Assembly: GCA_026954015.1 (NCBI GenBank)
Contig: JAIXLP010000041.1
Coordinates: 35,295 to 99,294, forward strand
Direction of reading: 5' to 3'
Origin: Burkholderiales bacterium
GTDB lineage: Bacteria > Pseudomonadota > Gammaproteobacteria > Burkholderiales > Burkholderiaceae_C
DNA: 64,000 nucleotides
Numbering within the stretch: the stretch's first letter is position 1; each line of letters begins with the position of its first letter. Of the stretch, positions 34,432-43,099 are shown piece after piece. The position numbers and the translations under genes are program-made. A model generated the notes under the pieces. The model was not told the origin of the DNA, did not search any database, and saw nothing but the letters and a program-made list of their open reading frames with translations.

Positions 34432-35640
34432 TCAGCGGGCGTTCCAGGCGGGCATGGGGTATTTCGGTGGCGTCACGAACCCGTGCGCGCCGTAGACCTC
34501 GGCGACCTGGCCGTTCTGCACCTGGATGACGAGCTGCGGCAGGTCGATCTGGCCGTTGGTGCCGAACTTGACGGGGCCGTACAGGCTGTCGAACTGGATG
34601 CTCGCGAGCGCGTCGCGCACCTTCTGCGGTTCGAGGCTGCCCGCCTTCTCGATCGCCATCGCGAGCGCCTCGACGTCGGCCGCGCCCGATGCGGCGTGGT
34701 AGTCCGGGTCGTAGCCGAACTTCGCCTTGTACTCGGCGGCGAACGTGGCCGCATCACCGAACCAGCGGTCCTTGAGCGACTCGACCGGCAGCCACGCAGT
34801 CATGCCGAAGGCGTACTCCGCATCCTTGCCCAGCGCCTTGCGAAAGTCTTCGCTCGGCACGCCGACGGTGAACGAGTACAGCTTGGGCGCCACCGCCAGG
34901 CTCTTGGCGTTGCGCACGAAGTTGAGAATTTCCGTCTCGTGCCCCGCGACCAGCACGGCATCGACATTCTTGGACTTGATCTGCGACAGCAGCGTGGAAA
35001 AGTCGCTGGTGTTGCTGCTGTAGCGCTCGTCCATCACGATGTCGAACCCCGCCTGCTTGAGCAGCGGGCGCGTGCCTTCTGCGGTAGAGACGTCGAACGA
35101 ATCGTCGGCGTACAGCAGCGCGACGTTCCTGGGCCCGTCCTTGAGCGCTTTCATCATCTGGACGGTGCTGCCGAAGTAGTTGCTTGCTGGCGCCAGCGTG
35201 CCGAAGATGTACTTGAAGTTGCGCGCGAAGATTTCGTTGGACGCGCCGCCACCCTGCACCATCGGAATCCTGTATTTTTCAGAGACCACCGAATCGGCGA
35301 GCTGGAAGTTGCTGGCGAAGCCGCCGAGCAGCAGGTTCACCTTGTCCTGCGTCACGAGCTGCGTGTACTGGCGCACCGAGAGGTTGACGTCCGACTGGTT
35401 GTCGTAGAGCTTGAGCGCGAGCTTGTGCGCCTGGCCCGCGACCTTCACGCCGCCGGCGGCGTTGATCTTGTCGATCGCGATCTGGTAGGCGTCGCGGTAG
35501 TAGCGCCCGGTGTTGGCCACCGGCCCGGTGAGCTGCACCGAGGCGCCGAGCACCACGTCCTGCGCCTGCGCGGGCGCACCGGCCATGGCGAATGCCGCCA
35601 CGCAGGCAGCGGAGAAAAGATGTAATCGTTGGAACGACAT
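34432..35640 (-). CDS. livK: Branched-chain amino-acid type ABC transporter, periplasmic binding protein
   Basis: A 402-residue periplasmic binding protein of the LivJ/LivK class and first gene of the operon. A signal peptide (about 1-27, ending APAQAQ) precedes [20 protein letters not shown], the usual start of the first lobe. [20 protein letters not shown] and [20 protein letters not shown] are typical lobe elements. AGGAGA lies a few bases before the ATG at 35640. The length exceeds E. coli LivK (about 370), as is common for the amide/aromatic-binding branch, so the ligand should not be assumed to be leucine. Confidence 0.88.
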   Translation of the reverse strand: MSFQRLHLFSAACVAAFAMAGAPAQAQDVVLGASVQLTGPVANTGRYYRDAYQIAIDKINAAGGVKVAGQAHKLALKLYDNQSDVNLSVRQYTQLVTQDKVNLLLGGFASNFQLADSVVSEKYRIPMVQGGGASNEIFARNFKYIFGTLAPASNYFGSTVQMMKALKDGPRNVALLYADDSFDVSTAEGTRPLLKQAGFDIVMDERYSSNTSDFSTLLSQIKSKNVDAVLVAGHETEILNFVRNAKSLAVAPKLYSFTVGVPSEDFRKALGKDAEYAFGMTAWLPVESLKDRWFGDAATFAAEYKAKFGYDPDYHAASGAADVEALAMAIEKAGSLEPQKVRDALASIQFDSLYGPVKFGTNGQIDLPQLVIQVQNGQVAEVYGAHGFVTPPKYPMPAWNAR

Positions 35641-35790
35641 GGGTGTCTCCTGATTTCTCTGACTTTCGCGCTGCGTCCCGCGCACCGTGTGCGGCAACCG
35701 CGTGCGAAAAGGCAAAATCAGGCTACTCCCGGAAAAATAGTGTGGTTCCAGACGCGGGTTTGCACAACCCGCCGGTTTGCGGCCTGCGCC

Positions 35791-36873
35791 ATGACCCATC
35801 TGAACGAAGAACTCCTGGCGCGCATCCGCGCCGACATCGCAAGCGCGGGCGGCTGGATCGGCTTTGACCGGTTCATGCAGCACGCGCTTTACGCGCCGGG
35901 GCTGGGCTATTACGCGAACGACCTGCGCAAGCTGGGGGCGATGCCCGCCAGCGGGAGCGACTTCGTCACCGCACCCGAGCTCTCGCCGGTATTCGGCGAG
36001 GTGCTTGCCGTGCAGGTGCGCGAGGCGCTGGACGCGACCGGCACAGACGAGGTCTGGGAGTTCGGCGCGGGCAGCGGGCAGCTCGCGGCGCAGGTGCTCG
36101 GCGCGCTGGGCGCGCGCGTGCGCCGCTACACCATCGTCGACGTCTCCAGCAGCCTGCGCCAGCGCCAGCGCGAGCGGCTCGCGGCCGTGGGCGACCAGGT
36201 GGCCTGGGCCGACCGCCTGCCCGAGGCGATCGAGGGCGTGGTGCTGGGCAACGAGGTGCTGGACGCGATGCCGGTGCGGCTGCTGCACCGCGGGACGGGC
36301 GTGTGGCGCGAGCGCGGCGTCGCGGTGTCTGGCACTGGCTTTGCGTGGAGCGACCGGCCGACCGAGCTGCGCCCGCCGCTCGAGATCGAAGGCGGGCACG
36401 ACTACCTGACCGAAATCCACCCGCAGGCCGAGGGCTTTGTGCGCACGTTGGGCCAGCGTCTGGCGCGCGGCGCGGCGTTCCTGATCGACTACGGTTTCCC
36501 CGAGGCCGAGTACTACCACCCGCAGCGCAGCGAGGGCACGCTGGTGTGCCACCGCGCGCACCACATGGACACCGACCCGCTCGCCGACGTGGGCCTGAAG
36601 GACATCACCGCGCACGTGAACTTCACCGGCGTGGCCGTGGCGGCGCAGGAGGCGGGGCTGAACGTGCTGGGCTACACCAGCCAGGCGCGGTTTCTGCTGA
36701 ACAATGGCTTGCTTGAAAAAACAGAGCTGCTCGCGCCCGCTGGACAAGCGCTGGCGCTCAAATTGGTACTGGAGCACGAGATGGGCGAACTCTTCAAGGT
36801 GCTGGCCGTCGGGCCGGGCCCCGTGTGGCAGCCGCGCGGCTTTGCGCAGGGCGACCGCACGCACCGCCTGTAG
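35791..36873 (+). CDS. MidA/NDUFAF7-like SAM-dependent methyltransferase
   Basis: A 360-residue protein of the DUF185 family; the mitochondrial member NDUFAF7/MidA methylates an arginine in a complex I subunit. The N-terminus [20 protein letters not shown] and [20 protein letters not shown] are diagnostic. The SAM-binding loop is [20 protein letters not shown] (about 88-107), followed by [14 protein letters not shown]. The ATG at 35791 gives family length. A copy of the short palindromic repeat at 36709-36766 encodes roughly residues 307-325 ([19 protein letters not shown]). The bacterial substrate is not established. Confidence 0.88.
   Translation: MTHLNEELLARIRADIASAGGWIGFDRFMQHALYAPGLGYYANDLRKLGAMPASGSDFVTAPELSPVFGEVLAVQVREALDATGTDEVWEFGAGSGQLAAQVLGALGARVRRYTIVDVSSSLRQRQRERLAAVGDQVAWADRLPEAIEGVVLGNEVLDAMPVRLLHRGTGVWRERGVAVSGTGFAWSDRPTELRPPLEIEGGHDYLTEIHPQAEGFVRTLGQRLARGAAFLIDYGFPEAEYYHPQRSEGTLVCHRAHHMDTDPLADVGLKDITAHVNFTGVAVAAQEAGLNVLGYTSQARFLLNNGLLEKTELLAPAGQALALKLVLEHEMGELFKVLAVGPGPVWQPRGFAQGDRTHRL
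36709..36766 (+). repeat. Short palindromic repeat, copy 3 (in MidA-like gene)
   Basis: The sequence reads GAAAAAACAGAGCTGCTCGC, then GCCCGCTGGACAAGCGCTGG, then CGCTCAAATTGG. The right arm CAAGCGCTGG is intact. It is read in a different frame from copies 1 and 2 and encodes [17 protein letters not shown]. Confidence 0.75.
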
Positions 36874-36879
36874 GCCGCC

Positions 36880-37074
36880 ATGGTGCGCTGGCTCATCGTC
36901 GTCTTCGTCGCGCTGGTGTGCATCAGCGGGCTCATGCCGCTGCTGCGCCGCCTCGGGCTCGGGCGCCTGCCCGGGGATTTCCAGTTCCGGCTGTTCGGCC
37001 GGCAGTGGGACATACCGCTGGCGAGCACGGTGCTGCTCAGCGTGCTGCTGAGCCTGCTGGTCAAATGGATTTGA
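36880..37074 (+). CDS. DUF2905 family small membrane protein
   Basis: A 64-residue protein with two hydrophobic helices: [20 protein letters not shown] and [15 protein letters not shown]. Between them lies [20 protein letters not shown], the hallmark of DUF2905. Function is unknown. It follows the methyltransferase by six bases and is probably cotranscribed. Its last codons (VKWI) and stop codon lie at the edge of a short palindromic repeat copy. Confidence 0.9.
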   Translation: MVRWLIVVFVALVCISGLMPLLRRLGLGRLPGDFQFRLFGRQWDIPLASTVLLSVLLSLLVKWI

Positions 37075-37129
37075 GTGTTTTAGGCTCGTAGCGCTTGCAG
37101 GGCAAGCGCGCACAGCTATGAAAAACACC
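37061..37129 (-). repeat. Short palindromic repeat, copy 4 (end of DUF2905 gene)
   Basis: TCAAATGGATTTGAGTGTTT is followed by TAGGCTCGTAGCGCTTGCAG, then GGCAAGCGCGCACAGCTATG and AAAAACACC. The paired arms are GCGCTTG (37091-37097) and CAAGCGC (37103-37109). It lies in reverse orientation relative to copies 1-3 and spans the stop codon of DUF2905 and the start of the intergenic gap, where its hairpin could also help end transcription. Confidence 0.8.
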
Positions 37130-37242
37130 ATCTTGCCGTCCTGCGCCCACGGCAGGTGGCGCCGACCGGGTTGCCGCCCCGTATTGAAAACCACGCACCC
37201 AGCCGCAGTTGCGTGGAACTGCATTCCCCACTCACGACCGCC

Positions 37243-37683
37243 ATGACCACCCCCGAGACCCTGCACATCGTCTGCCCGCACTGCCACACCACCAACCGCG
37301 TGCAGGCGACGCAGCTCGCGAGCCATCCCGATTGCGGCAGCTGTCACCGCCCGCTGTTCGAGGGTGAGCCGCTGGCGCTCGATGGCGCGAGCTTCGACAA
37401 ACACGTGGGGCGCAGCCAGATTCCGGTGGTGGTGGATTTCTGGGCGCCGTGGTGCGGGCCCTGCCTGCAGATGGCGCCGTTCTTCCACGAGGCGGCGCAG
37501 CAGCTCGAACCGCAGGTGCGCCTGGCCAAGCTCGACACCGAGGCCGAGGGGCAGGTCGCGGCGCGCTACGGCATCCGCAGCATCCCGACCATGATCGTGT
37601 TCAAGGGTGGGCGTGAGGTGGCGCGCACCGCGGGCGCGCGCGGCGCCGCCGAGATCACGCGCTGGGTGCGTTCGGTGGTGTGA
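37243..37683 (+). CDS. trxC: Thioredoxin 2 (zinc-binding N-terminus)
   Basis: TrxC is a cytoplasmic thioredoxin with an extra zinc-ribbon. The 146-residue product has the zinc cysteines in [12 protein letters not shown] and [12 protein letters not shown] (about residues 10-34). The thioredoxin fold has the redox motif [20 protein letters not shown] and the cis-proline region [20 protein letters not shown]. The ATG at 37243 gives family length. Its 3' end overlaps the convergent cca gene by 29 bases. In other bacteria trxC responds to oxidative stress; no operator is recognised here. Confidence 0.95.
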   Translation: MTTPETLHIVCPHCHTTNRVQATQLASHPDCGSCHRPLFEGEPLALDGASFDKHVGRSQIPVVVDFWAPWCGPCLQMAPFFHEAAQQLEPQVRLAKLDTEAEGQVAARYGIRSIPTMIVFKGGREVARTAGARGAAEITRWVRSVV

Positions 37684-38920
37684 GCTGCGCCAGCCACAGT
37701 CGCAGCGCCTGCGTGCGCGCGCTGGCAATCGCTTCGCCCACCTGCGTGCCCTGTTTGCCCTCGCGCGCCGCCTGCGCGGCGATCTCGGCCGTGGGGACGG
37801 CCAGTGCCACCTGCAGCGCCGCGCTCAGATGCGGGCGCTGGGGGTAGGGCGCATCCTCCAGGCCGCCGCGCCCGCGCGCGTCGCACTCGCAGGCCAGCAG
37901 CACCTGGGCGAAGCGCCCCGGCTTGCGCAGCGCGTCGCAGCGCTCCAATAGCCGCAGCAGCGCGGCGGCGTTCAGCGTCAGGCAGCGGTGGATGTTGCCG
38001 TGCTCGCGCGCCACCACGTCGGCGGTCTCGCGGCAATCGGTGGGCACGCGCAGGCGCTCGCACACGCCCTTGAGCAGATGGGCGCTGCGCTGCTCGTGGC
38101 CGATGTGGCGCGGCAGCACGTCGGGCGGCGTCGTGCCCTTGCCCAGGTCGTGCGTGAGGCAGGCAAAGCGCACCGGCAGTGGCGCGTTCAGGCGCGCGGC
38201 CATGTCCAGCACCAGCAGCAAATGCGCGCCCGTGTCCACCTCGGGGTGGTAGTCGGCGCGCTGGGGCACGCCCCACAGGCGCTCGACCTCGGGCAGCAGC
38301 ACCGCCAGCGCCCCGCAGTCGCGCAGCACGGTCAGCATGCGCGAGGGGCGTGCCTCCATGAGCCCGCGCGCAAGCTCCTGCCAGACGCGCTCGGGCACGA
38401 GCGCCTGCACCTCGCCTGCCGCCACCATCTGGCGCATCAGCGCGAGCGTTTCGGGCGCGACGGAAAAATCCGTGAAGCGCGCCGCGAAGCGCGCCACGCG
38501 CAGGATGCGCACCGGGTCTTCGGCGAACGCCGGGCCCACGTGGCGCAGCACGCGCGCCTTGAGGTCGGCCACGCCGTTATAGGGGTCAAACACGGCCCCA
38601 GCCCCCGTCCAGTCTGCGCTGGCAGCTATGGCGTTGATAGTCAGGTCGCGCCGCGCCAGGTCTTCGTCCAGCGTGACCTCGGGGCTCGCGTGCACCGTGA
38701 AGCCGCGGTAGCCGCGCCCGCTCTTGCGCTCGGTGCGCGCCAGCGCGTATTCCTCGTGCGTCGTGGGGTGCAGAAAGACCGGGAAGTCGCGCCCGACGGG
38801 CACGTAGCCCTGCGCCACCATCGCCTCGGGCGTGCCGCCGACGACGACCCAGTCGCGGTCGTGCACCGCTCGCCCGAGCAGCGCATCGCGCACCGCGCCG
38901 CCCACCATGTAGATTTTCAT
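37655..38920 (-). CDS. cca: Multifunctional CCA tRNA nucleotidyltransferase/2'3'-cyclic phosphodiesterase
   Basis: Cca adds or repairs the CCA end of tRNA. The 421-residue product starts [17 protein letters not shown], the nucleotidyltransferase signature, with the metal-binding Asp pair in [10 protein letters not shown] and [10 protein letters not shown] following. A C-terminal HD domain ([11 protein letters not shown], about residues 225-235) marks the E. coli-like form that has additional phosphatase and phosphodiesterase activity. A short palindromic repeat copy (38587-38643) encodes [13 protein letters not shown] inside the catalytic domain. The gene is convergent with trxC, overlapping its end by 29 bases. 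Confidence 0.95.
   Translation of the reverse strand: MKIYMVGGAVRDALLGRAVHDRDWVVVGGTPEAMVAQGYVPVGRDFPVFLHPTTHEEYALARTERKSGRGYRGFTVHASPEVTLDEDLARRDLTINAIAASADWTGAGAVFDPYNGVADLKARVLRHVGPAFAEDPVRILRVARFAARFTDFSVAPETLALMRQMVAAGEVQALVPERVWQELARGLMEARPSRMLTVLRDCGALAVLLPEVERLWGVPQRADYHPEVDTGAHLLLVLDMAARLNAPLPVRFACLTHDLGKGTTPPDVLPRHIGHEQRSAHLLKGVCERLRVPTDCRETADVVAREHGNIHRCLTLNAAALLRLLERCDALRKPGRFAQVLLACECDARGRGGLEDAPYPQRPHLSAALQVALAVPTAEIAAQAAREGKQGTQVGEAIASARTQALRLWLAQLTPPNAPSA
38587..38643 (-). repeat. Short palindromic repeat, copy 5 (in cca)
   Basis: On the plus strand it reads CAAACACGGCCCCAGCCCCC, then GTCCAGTCTGCGCTGGCAGC, then TATGGCGTTGATAG. The arm GCGCTGGCAGCTAT is intact and the other arm is degenerate. 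In the cca frame (minus strand) the arm encodes IAASA, the same peptide produced by copies 1 and 6. Confidence 0.7.
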
Positions 38921-38924
38921 GGTT

Positions 38925-39611
38925 TCAACTGCCATGCAGGCGGTAGGGCTCCTCGAACGCGAGGAAGTCGTGCTCGGCCAGCGCGCCGGCCACCCATTCC
39001 TGCACGGCGGGCAGCGCGCGCACCCGCTCCATGTAGCCGCGCGCCTCGCCCTCCACCGGCAGCGCGTAGGTCTGCAGGCGCAGCACCGTGGGCGCGTAAA
39101 ACGCATCGGCGACGCTGAAGTCGCCGAACAGCAGCGGCCCGCCCGAGGCGGCCAGCGCGTCGCGCCAGATCGTGGTGATGCGCTCGACGTCCGCGCGCAC
39201 GTCGGCGCGGTCGCGCCAGATGATCGCGCCCACCTCGGGCAGGTGCGCCTCGATGTTCATGCCGCAGGCGCCGCGCAGCGCCGAAAAGCCGCTGTGCATC
39301 TCCGCGCAGAGGCTGCGTGCACGGGCGCGCTGCGCCGCGTCCCGCGGCCACAGGTGCTTGTCGGGAAAGCGCTCGGCCACGTATTCGGCAATCGCCAGGC
39401 TGTCCCAGACGGCGAGCTCGCCATCGGTCAGCGCGGGCACCTTGCCCGCGGGCGTCACGCTCGCGAGCGTCTGCTTGAAGCTGGAGCCCGCGCTGAACGC
39501 GTCCATGCGCACCATGACTTCCTCGAAGGGTATGCCTGCCTGGCGCAGCAGCACCCAGGGGCGCATGGCCCAGGGCGAGTAGTTGCGGTTGCCGATGTAG
39601 AGCTGGAGCAT
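38925..39611 (-). CDS. Glutathione S-transferase family protein
   Basis: A 228-residue GST-fold protein. The N-terminal thioredoxin-like domain starts [20 protein letters not shown], with the usual active-site Ser/Asn region. The glutathione-binding segment [20 protein letters not shown] contains the cis-Pro and the Asp-Ser pair. The helical C-terminal domain follows ([15 protein letters not shown]). The substrate is unknown. It ends a few bases before the cca start, on the same strand. Confidence 0.9.
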   Translation of the reverse strand: MLQLYIGNRNYSPWAMRPWVLLRQAGIPFEEVMVRMDAFSAGSSFKQTLASVTPAGKVPALTDGELAVWDSLAIAEYVAERFPDKHLWPRDAAQRARARSLCAEMHSGFSALRGACGMNIEAHLPEVGAIIWRDRADVRADVERITTIWRDALAASGGPLLFGDFSVADAFYAPTVLRLQTYALPVEGEARGYMERVRALPAVQEWVAGALAEHDFLAFEEPYRLHGS

Positions 39612-39628
39612 GATGGAATCCTTCAGGG

Positions 39629-40201
39629 TCAAACTGGCCAGACGACGCCGTTGTCGTTGAGGATGGCGTCCAGCGGCAGGTCGTGCGCCTCGGGCTCGAA
39701 CTCGTCGAGGTAGCCGTGCGTGTACCCCAGGCCCACGGTGGCCGGGCGCGGCGTGAGCTGCGCGAGCGTGCGATCGTAGAAGCCCCCGCCGTAGCCCAGC
39801 CGGTAACCGCCCGGCCCGTAGCCCACGCAGGGCACGAAGAGCAGCGTGGGGTGCAGCACCTCGGTGTCCTTGGGCTTGGGAATGCCGTAGGCGTCTTCCT
39901 CCATCGGGCAGCCGGGGTACCACGCGTGGAAGGTGAGCGTCCTGTGCGCCTTGTCGATCACCGGCAGGCCGATGCGCCGGCGCTGCGGCTCGTCCATCAG
40001 CTCGCCGTCCTCCTTCCAGCGGTGCAGCGCAGGCAGCGGATCGAACTCGCCCTTGATCGGCCAGTAGGCGCCGATCTGCGTGTCCGCGCGGCCCACGAGC
40101 CAGATGCGCAGCACCTGCTGCAGGGCATCGGCGCGGGCCAGGCGATCGGGCAGGGTGAGGCGTTCGGCGACCAGGCGTTTACGTGCGGCGGCTTTGTCCA
40201 T
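39629..40201 (-). CDS. fau: 5-formyltetrahydrofolate cyclo-ligase
   Basis: This enzyme converts 5-formyl-THF to 5,10-methenyl-THF with ATP. The 190-residue product has the family motifs RIGLPVIDKAHRTLTFHAWY and the phosphate/folate-binding end VPCVGYGPGGYRLGYGGGFY followed by DRTLA. GGGGAGGA precedes the ATG at 40201 on the minus strand. It is divergent from the lytic transglycosylase gene, with only 18 bases between start codons, and lies upstream of the GST gene on the same strand. Confidence 0.94.
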   Translation of the reverse strand: MDKAAARKRLVAERLTLPDRLARADALQQVLRIWLVGRADTQIGAYWPIKGEFDPLPALHRWKEDGELMDEPQRRRIGLPVIDKAHRTLTFHAWYPGCPMEEDAYGIPKPKDTEVLHPTLLFVPCVGYGPGGYRLGYGGGFYDRTLAQLTPRPATVGLGYTHGYLDEFEPEAHDLPLDAILNDNGVVWPV

Positions 40202-40219
40202 CCGATAATTCCTCCCCAT

Positions 40220-42250
40220 ATGAAAGTCTTCCGGATTCTGACACTCCTGTTCGCGGCGTTGATGGCATGGAGCGCGGTACCGGCAGGGGCGCAGGGCAGC
40301 GCCGACGAGGTGCTGCTGGCGATGCAAAAGGCGTTTCGCAAGGGCGATCGCGACCAGCTCGCGCAATTGCTGCCGCAGGCTGCGGGGCATCCGCTGGAGG
40401 CCTGGGCCGCGTACTGGGAGCTCAAGGCACGTCTGGAAGAGGCGAGCGACGACGAGGTGCAGGCCTTTCTGCAGCGCTGGCAGGGCACCTACCAGGAAGA
40501 CCGCCTGCGCAACGACTGGCTGCTCGTCCTGGGCCAGCGGCGCGACTGGCAGCGCTTTTCCGACGCGCTGGGTGCGTTTCGCATGCGCGACGACCGCGAG
40601 GTGCAGTGCTACGCGCTGCTCGTGGCGCAACTCGAAGGCCGGGCGCCGCAGGACGCGGGCACGCAGGTGCTCGAGCGTTGGGCCGCAGCCAGGCACACCA
40701 GCGACGGCTGCGCGAGCGCGGCGGCGCAGATGCTTGCCGACGGACGCATCCAGCCGATTGACGTGTGGCGCAAGGCGCGCCTGGGCGCGGAGAGCAGCCG
40801 CGTGGCGCCGGCGCGCGAGGCGGTGCAGATCGTCGCACCCGAGCAGCTCGCGGAAATGGCGCAGGCGCTGGGCTCGCCCACCAAATACCTGGCGCTCGGC
40901 ACGGCCGACACCGACAGGAGCCGCGGCAAGCGCAAGGCCGGCAAGGCGCGGGAAGCACCGCCGGCGGTGCACCCGCCCGAGCTCGTCACGCTCGCGCTCA
41001 TTCGCCTGGCAATGAGCAACTACACCGGTGCGGCGCGGCTGCTCTCCGACACCTGGACGCCCAGGCTCAACGCCGAGCAGCGCGACTGGGTCTGGGGCGC
41101 GATCGGCCGGCAGGCGGCGTTGTCGCTTTCCGGCGATGCCATGGCCTACTACGCCAAGGTGGCGCGCGATGCGAACCTCACCGACGACATGCTCGCGTGG
41201 AAGGCGCGCGCCGCGCTGCGCGCCGGGCAGTTCAAACAGGCGGGGCAGGCGATCGACGCGATGAGCGCCGCGCAGCGCGACGACCCCACCTGGGTGTACT
41301 GGAAGGCGCGCGCGCTGCTCGCGGGCCGGCCAAGTGCCGACGACCGCGCGCTGGCCGAGGCGCTGTACGCACGCATCGCGGGCACGCGCGGCTTCTACGA
41401 GCAACTGGCGCTGGAGGCGCTGGGCGGGCGCGTCACGGTGCCGCCCGCGCCCGCGCCGCTCACCGCCGAGGAGAAAGCCGCCGCACGCGCCAACCCGGGC
41501 CTGAACCGCGGCCTGTACGCCATCCTGCTCGGCCTGCGCGGCGAGGGCGTGCGCGAGTGGAACTACACCACCAACATGCACACGCCCGGCGGCATGAACG
41601 ACCGCGAGCTGCTCGCCGCTGCCGACTTCGCCTGCAGCCAGCAGGTATGGGATCGCTGCATCAACACCAGCGAGCGCACCCGGGGCTTCATCGACAGCAC
41701 GCAGCGCTTTCCCATGCCGTTCGAGAGCGCCGTGGTGCGCCGCACGAAAGAGATCGGCCTGGACCCCGCCTACGTCTATGGCCTGGTGCGCCAGGAAAGC
41801 CGCTTCATCATGGACGCGCGCTCGCGCGTCGGCGCCTCGGGCCTGATGCAGGTCATGCCCGCCACCGCGCGCTGGACCGCGAAAAAGATCGGCCTTGCCG
41901 GTTTCACGCCCGAGCAGCTCACCGACCAGGACGTGAACATCACCATCGGCACGGCCTACCTCAAGCTCGCGCTCGACGATTTCGACGACTCCATGGCGCT
42001 GGCCGCCGCCGCGTACAACGCCGGGCCCGGCCGCCCGCGCGCCTGGCGCAACGGCCCGGTGCTCGACGCGGCGATCTGGGCCGAGAACGTGCCCTTCAGC
42101 GAAACGCGCACCTACGTGAAGAATGTGCTTGCCAACACCGTGAACTACGCCGCCATCCTCACCGGCCAGCCGCAGTCGCTCGTCGCACACCTGGGCACGG
42201 TGGGGCCGCGCCGCGCACAGGACGCGGAGCGCAACCCCGACCTGCCTTGA
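40220..42250 (+). CDS. slt: Soluble lytic murein transglycosylase
   Basis: Slt cleaves the MurNAc-GlcNAc bond of peptidoglycan in the periplasm. The 676-residue product has a signal peptide (1-25, ending PAGAQ), then a long superhelical domain of helical repeats (about 30-480). The C-terminal catalytic domain has the Glu in GLVRQESRFIMDARSRVGAS, with SGLMQVMPATARWTA, and AYNAGPGRPRAWRNGPVLDA. No Shine-Dalgarno precedes the ATG at 40220, but a GATAAT sequence lies ten bases upstream, so a leaderless transcript is possible. The long repeat starts right after the stop codon. Confidence 0.93.
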   Translation: MKVFRILTLLFAALMAWSAVPAGAQGSADEVLLAMQKAFRKGDRDQLAQLLPQAAGHPLEAWAAYWELKARLEEASDDEVQAFLQRWQGTYQEDRLRNDWLLVLGQRRDWQRFSDALGAFRMRDDREVQCYALLVAQLEGRAPQDAGTQVLERWAAARHTSDGCASAAAQMLADGRIQPIDVWRKARLGAESSRVAPAREAVQIVAPEQLAEMAQALGSPTKYLALGTADTDRSRGKRKAGKAREAPPAVHPPELVTLALIRLAMSNYTGAARLLSDTWTPRLNAEQRDWVWGAIGRQAALSLSGDAMAYYAKVARDANLTDDMLAWKARAALRAGQFKQAGQAIDAMSAAQRDDPTWVYWKARALLAGRPSADDRALAEALYARIAGTRGFYEQLALEALGGRVTVPPAPAPLTAEEKAAARANPGLNRGLYAILLGLRGEGVREWNYTTNMHTPGGMNDRELLAAADFACSQQVWDRCINTSERTRGFIDSTQRFPMPFESAVVRRTKEIGLDPAYVYGLVRQESRFIMDARSRVGASGLMQVMPATARWTAKKIGLAGFTPEQLTDQDVNITIGTAYLKLALDDFDDSMALAAAAYNAGPGRPRAWRNGPVLDAAIWAENVPFSETRTYVKNVLANTVNYAAILTGQPQSLVAHLGTVGPRRAQDAERNPDLP

Positions 42251-42251
42251 T

Positions 42252-42413
42252 GCAACGCTGCACCGGTCCCTCGCGGGTGTCGCATCCCTGCCTGAGGCGG
42301 TCTGCGGCGTTGCAAAGGCTCGTCATGGCCACCGCCATCTCTGCGCTTGGCCCGTGCATCCCATCCCCCTGCAGGGCGCGCCACATCGCGGGGACTGATG
42401 CAGCATCGCCTTG
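42252..42413 (+). repeat. Long intergenic repeat, copy 2
   Basis: This fills the gap between slt (plus) and the convergent PiuC-type gene, in the same relation to its neighbours as copy 1 at 10819-10976. Its ends pair through GCTGCA (42257-42262) and TGCAGC (42399-42404). TGCAACGC near the start also matches GCGTTGCA at 42307-42314. GTCGCATCCCTGCCTG, CATGGCCACCGCC and ATCGCGGGGACTGAT are shared with copy 1. Confidence 0.8.
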
Positions 42414-42415
42414 AG

Positions 42416-43099
42416 TCACGGCTTGGCCCAGCGCCTGAGCAGGTTGTGGTAGACCCCGGTGAGCTGGATCAGCCGCAGGTCGTCGGCCGCGAGCAGCGGT
42501 GTGATCTGCTGCACGCTCTGGTCCAGGTCGAAGAGCAGCGTGCGCTCGGCCTCGTCGGCCACCAGGCTCTCCAGCCAGAAGAATGACGCTACGCGCGCGC
42601 CGCGCGTGACGGGCGTCACGCGGTGCAGGCTGCTGGAGGGGTAGAGCACCATGTCGCCCGCGGGCAGCTTCACCTCCTGCACGCCAAACGGGCCCTCCAC
42701 CTCCAGCACGCCGCCGTCGTATTCGTCGGGCTCGGCCAGAAACAGCGTGGCGGAAAGGTCGGTGCGCATCTGCTGGCGGGAGCCAGGCAGGAACATCAGC
42801 GCGCTGTCCACGTGCGCGCCGTAGGTGCCGCCGCCGGCGTAGCGGTTGAACTTGGGAGGATAGATGGTGCGCGGCAGCGCGGCGCTGATGAAGAGCGGCG
42901 TGGCCGCGAGGCGGCGCAGGATCTGCTGGCCCAGGCGCACCGCCAGTTCGCTGCCGTCTGCGAGCTGCTGGTTGCGCTTGACCGCCTGCGCGAGCGTGCC
43001 GGCGGTGGCGGCGCCGTCTTGCCAGGGCGCGGCGTCGAGTTCGACGCGCAGCGCGCGGACTTCGTCCTTGGTGAGCACGCGGTCGATCGAGATCAGCAT
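42416..43099 (-). CDS. piuC: PiuC/YbiX-type PKHD 2-oxoglutarate/Fe(II) dioxygenase
   Basis: A 227-residue Fe(II)/2-oxoglutarate dioxygenase of the PKHD (PiuC/YbiX) family, typically found beside catecholate TonB receptors. Iron ligands are visible: His and Asp in [17 protein letters not shown] (about residues 90-106) and the distal His in [16 protein letters not shown], with the 2-oxoglutarate Arg following in [14 protein letters not shown]. The start at 43099 overlaps the end of the upstream oxidase gene by seven bases, so the two are cotranscribed. Its substrate is unknown, though roles in siderophore handling are suspected. Confidence 0.92.
   Translation of the reverse strand: MLISIDRVLTKDEVRALRVELDAAPWQDGAATAGTLAQAVKRNQQLADGSELAVRLGQQILRRLAATPLFISAALPRTIYPPKFNRYAGGGTYGAHVDSALMFLPGSRQQMRTDLSATLFLAEPDEYDGGVLEVEGPFGVQEVKLPAGDMVLYPSSSLHRVTPVTRGARVASFFWLESLVADEAERTLLFDLDQSVQQITPLLAADDLRLIQLTGVYHNLLRRWAKP

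Noticed and set aside
34432..37728. Extension of the livK frame to over 1000 codons
   Set aside because: The region upstream of ATG 35640 is antisense to the MidA-like gene and trxC. The signal peptide and Shine-Dalgarno fix the start at 35640.
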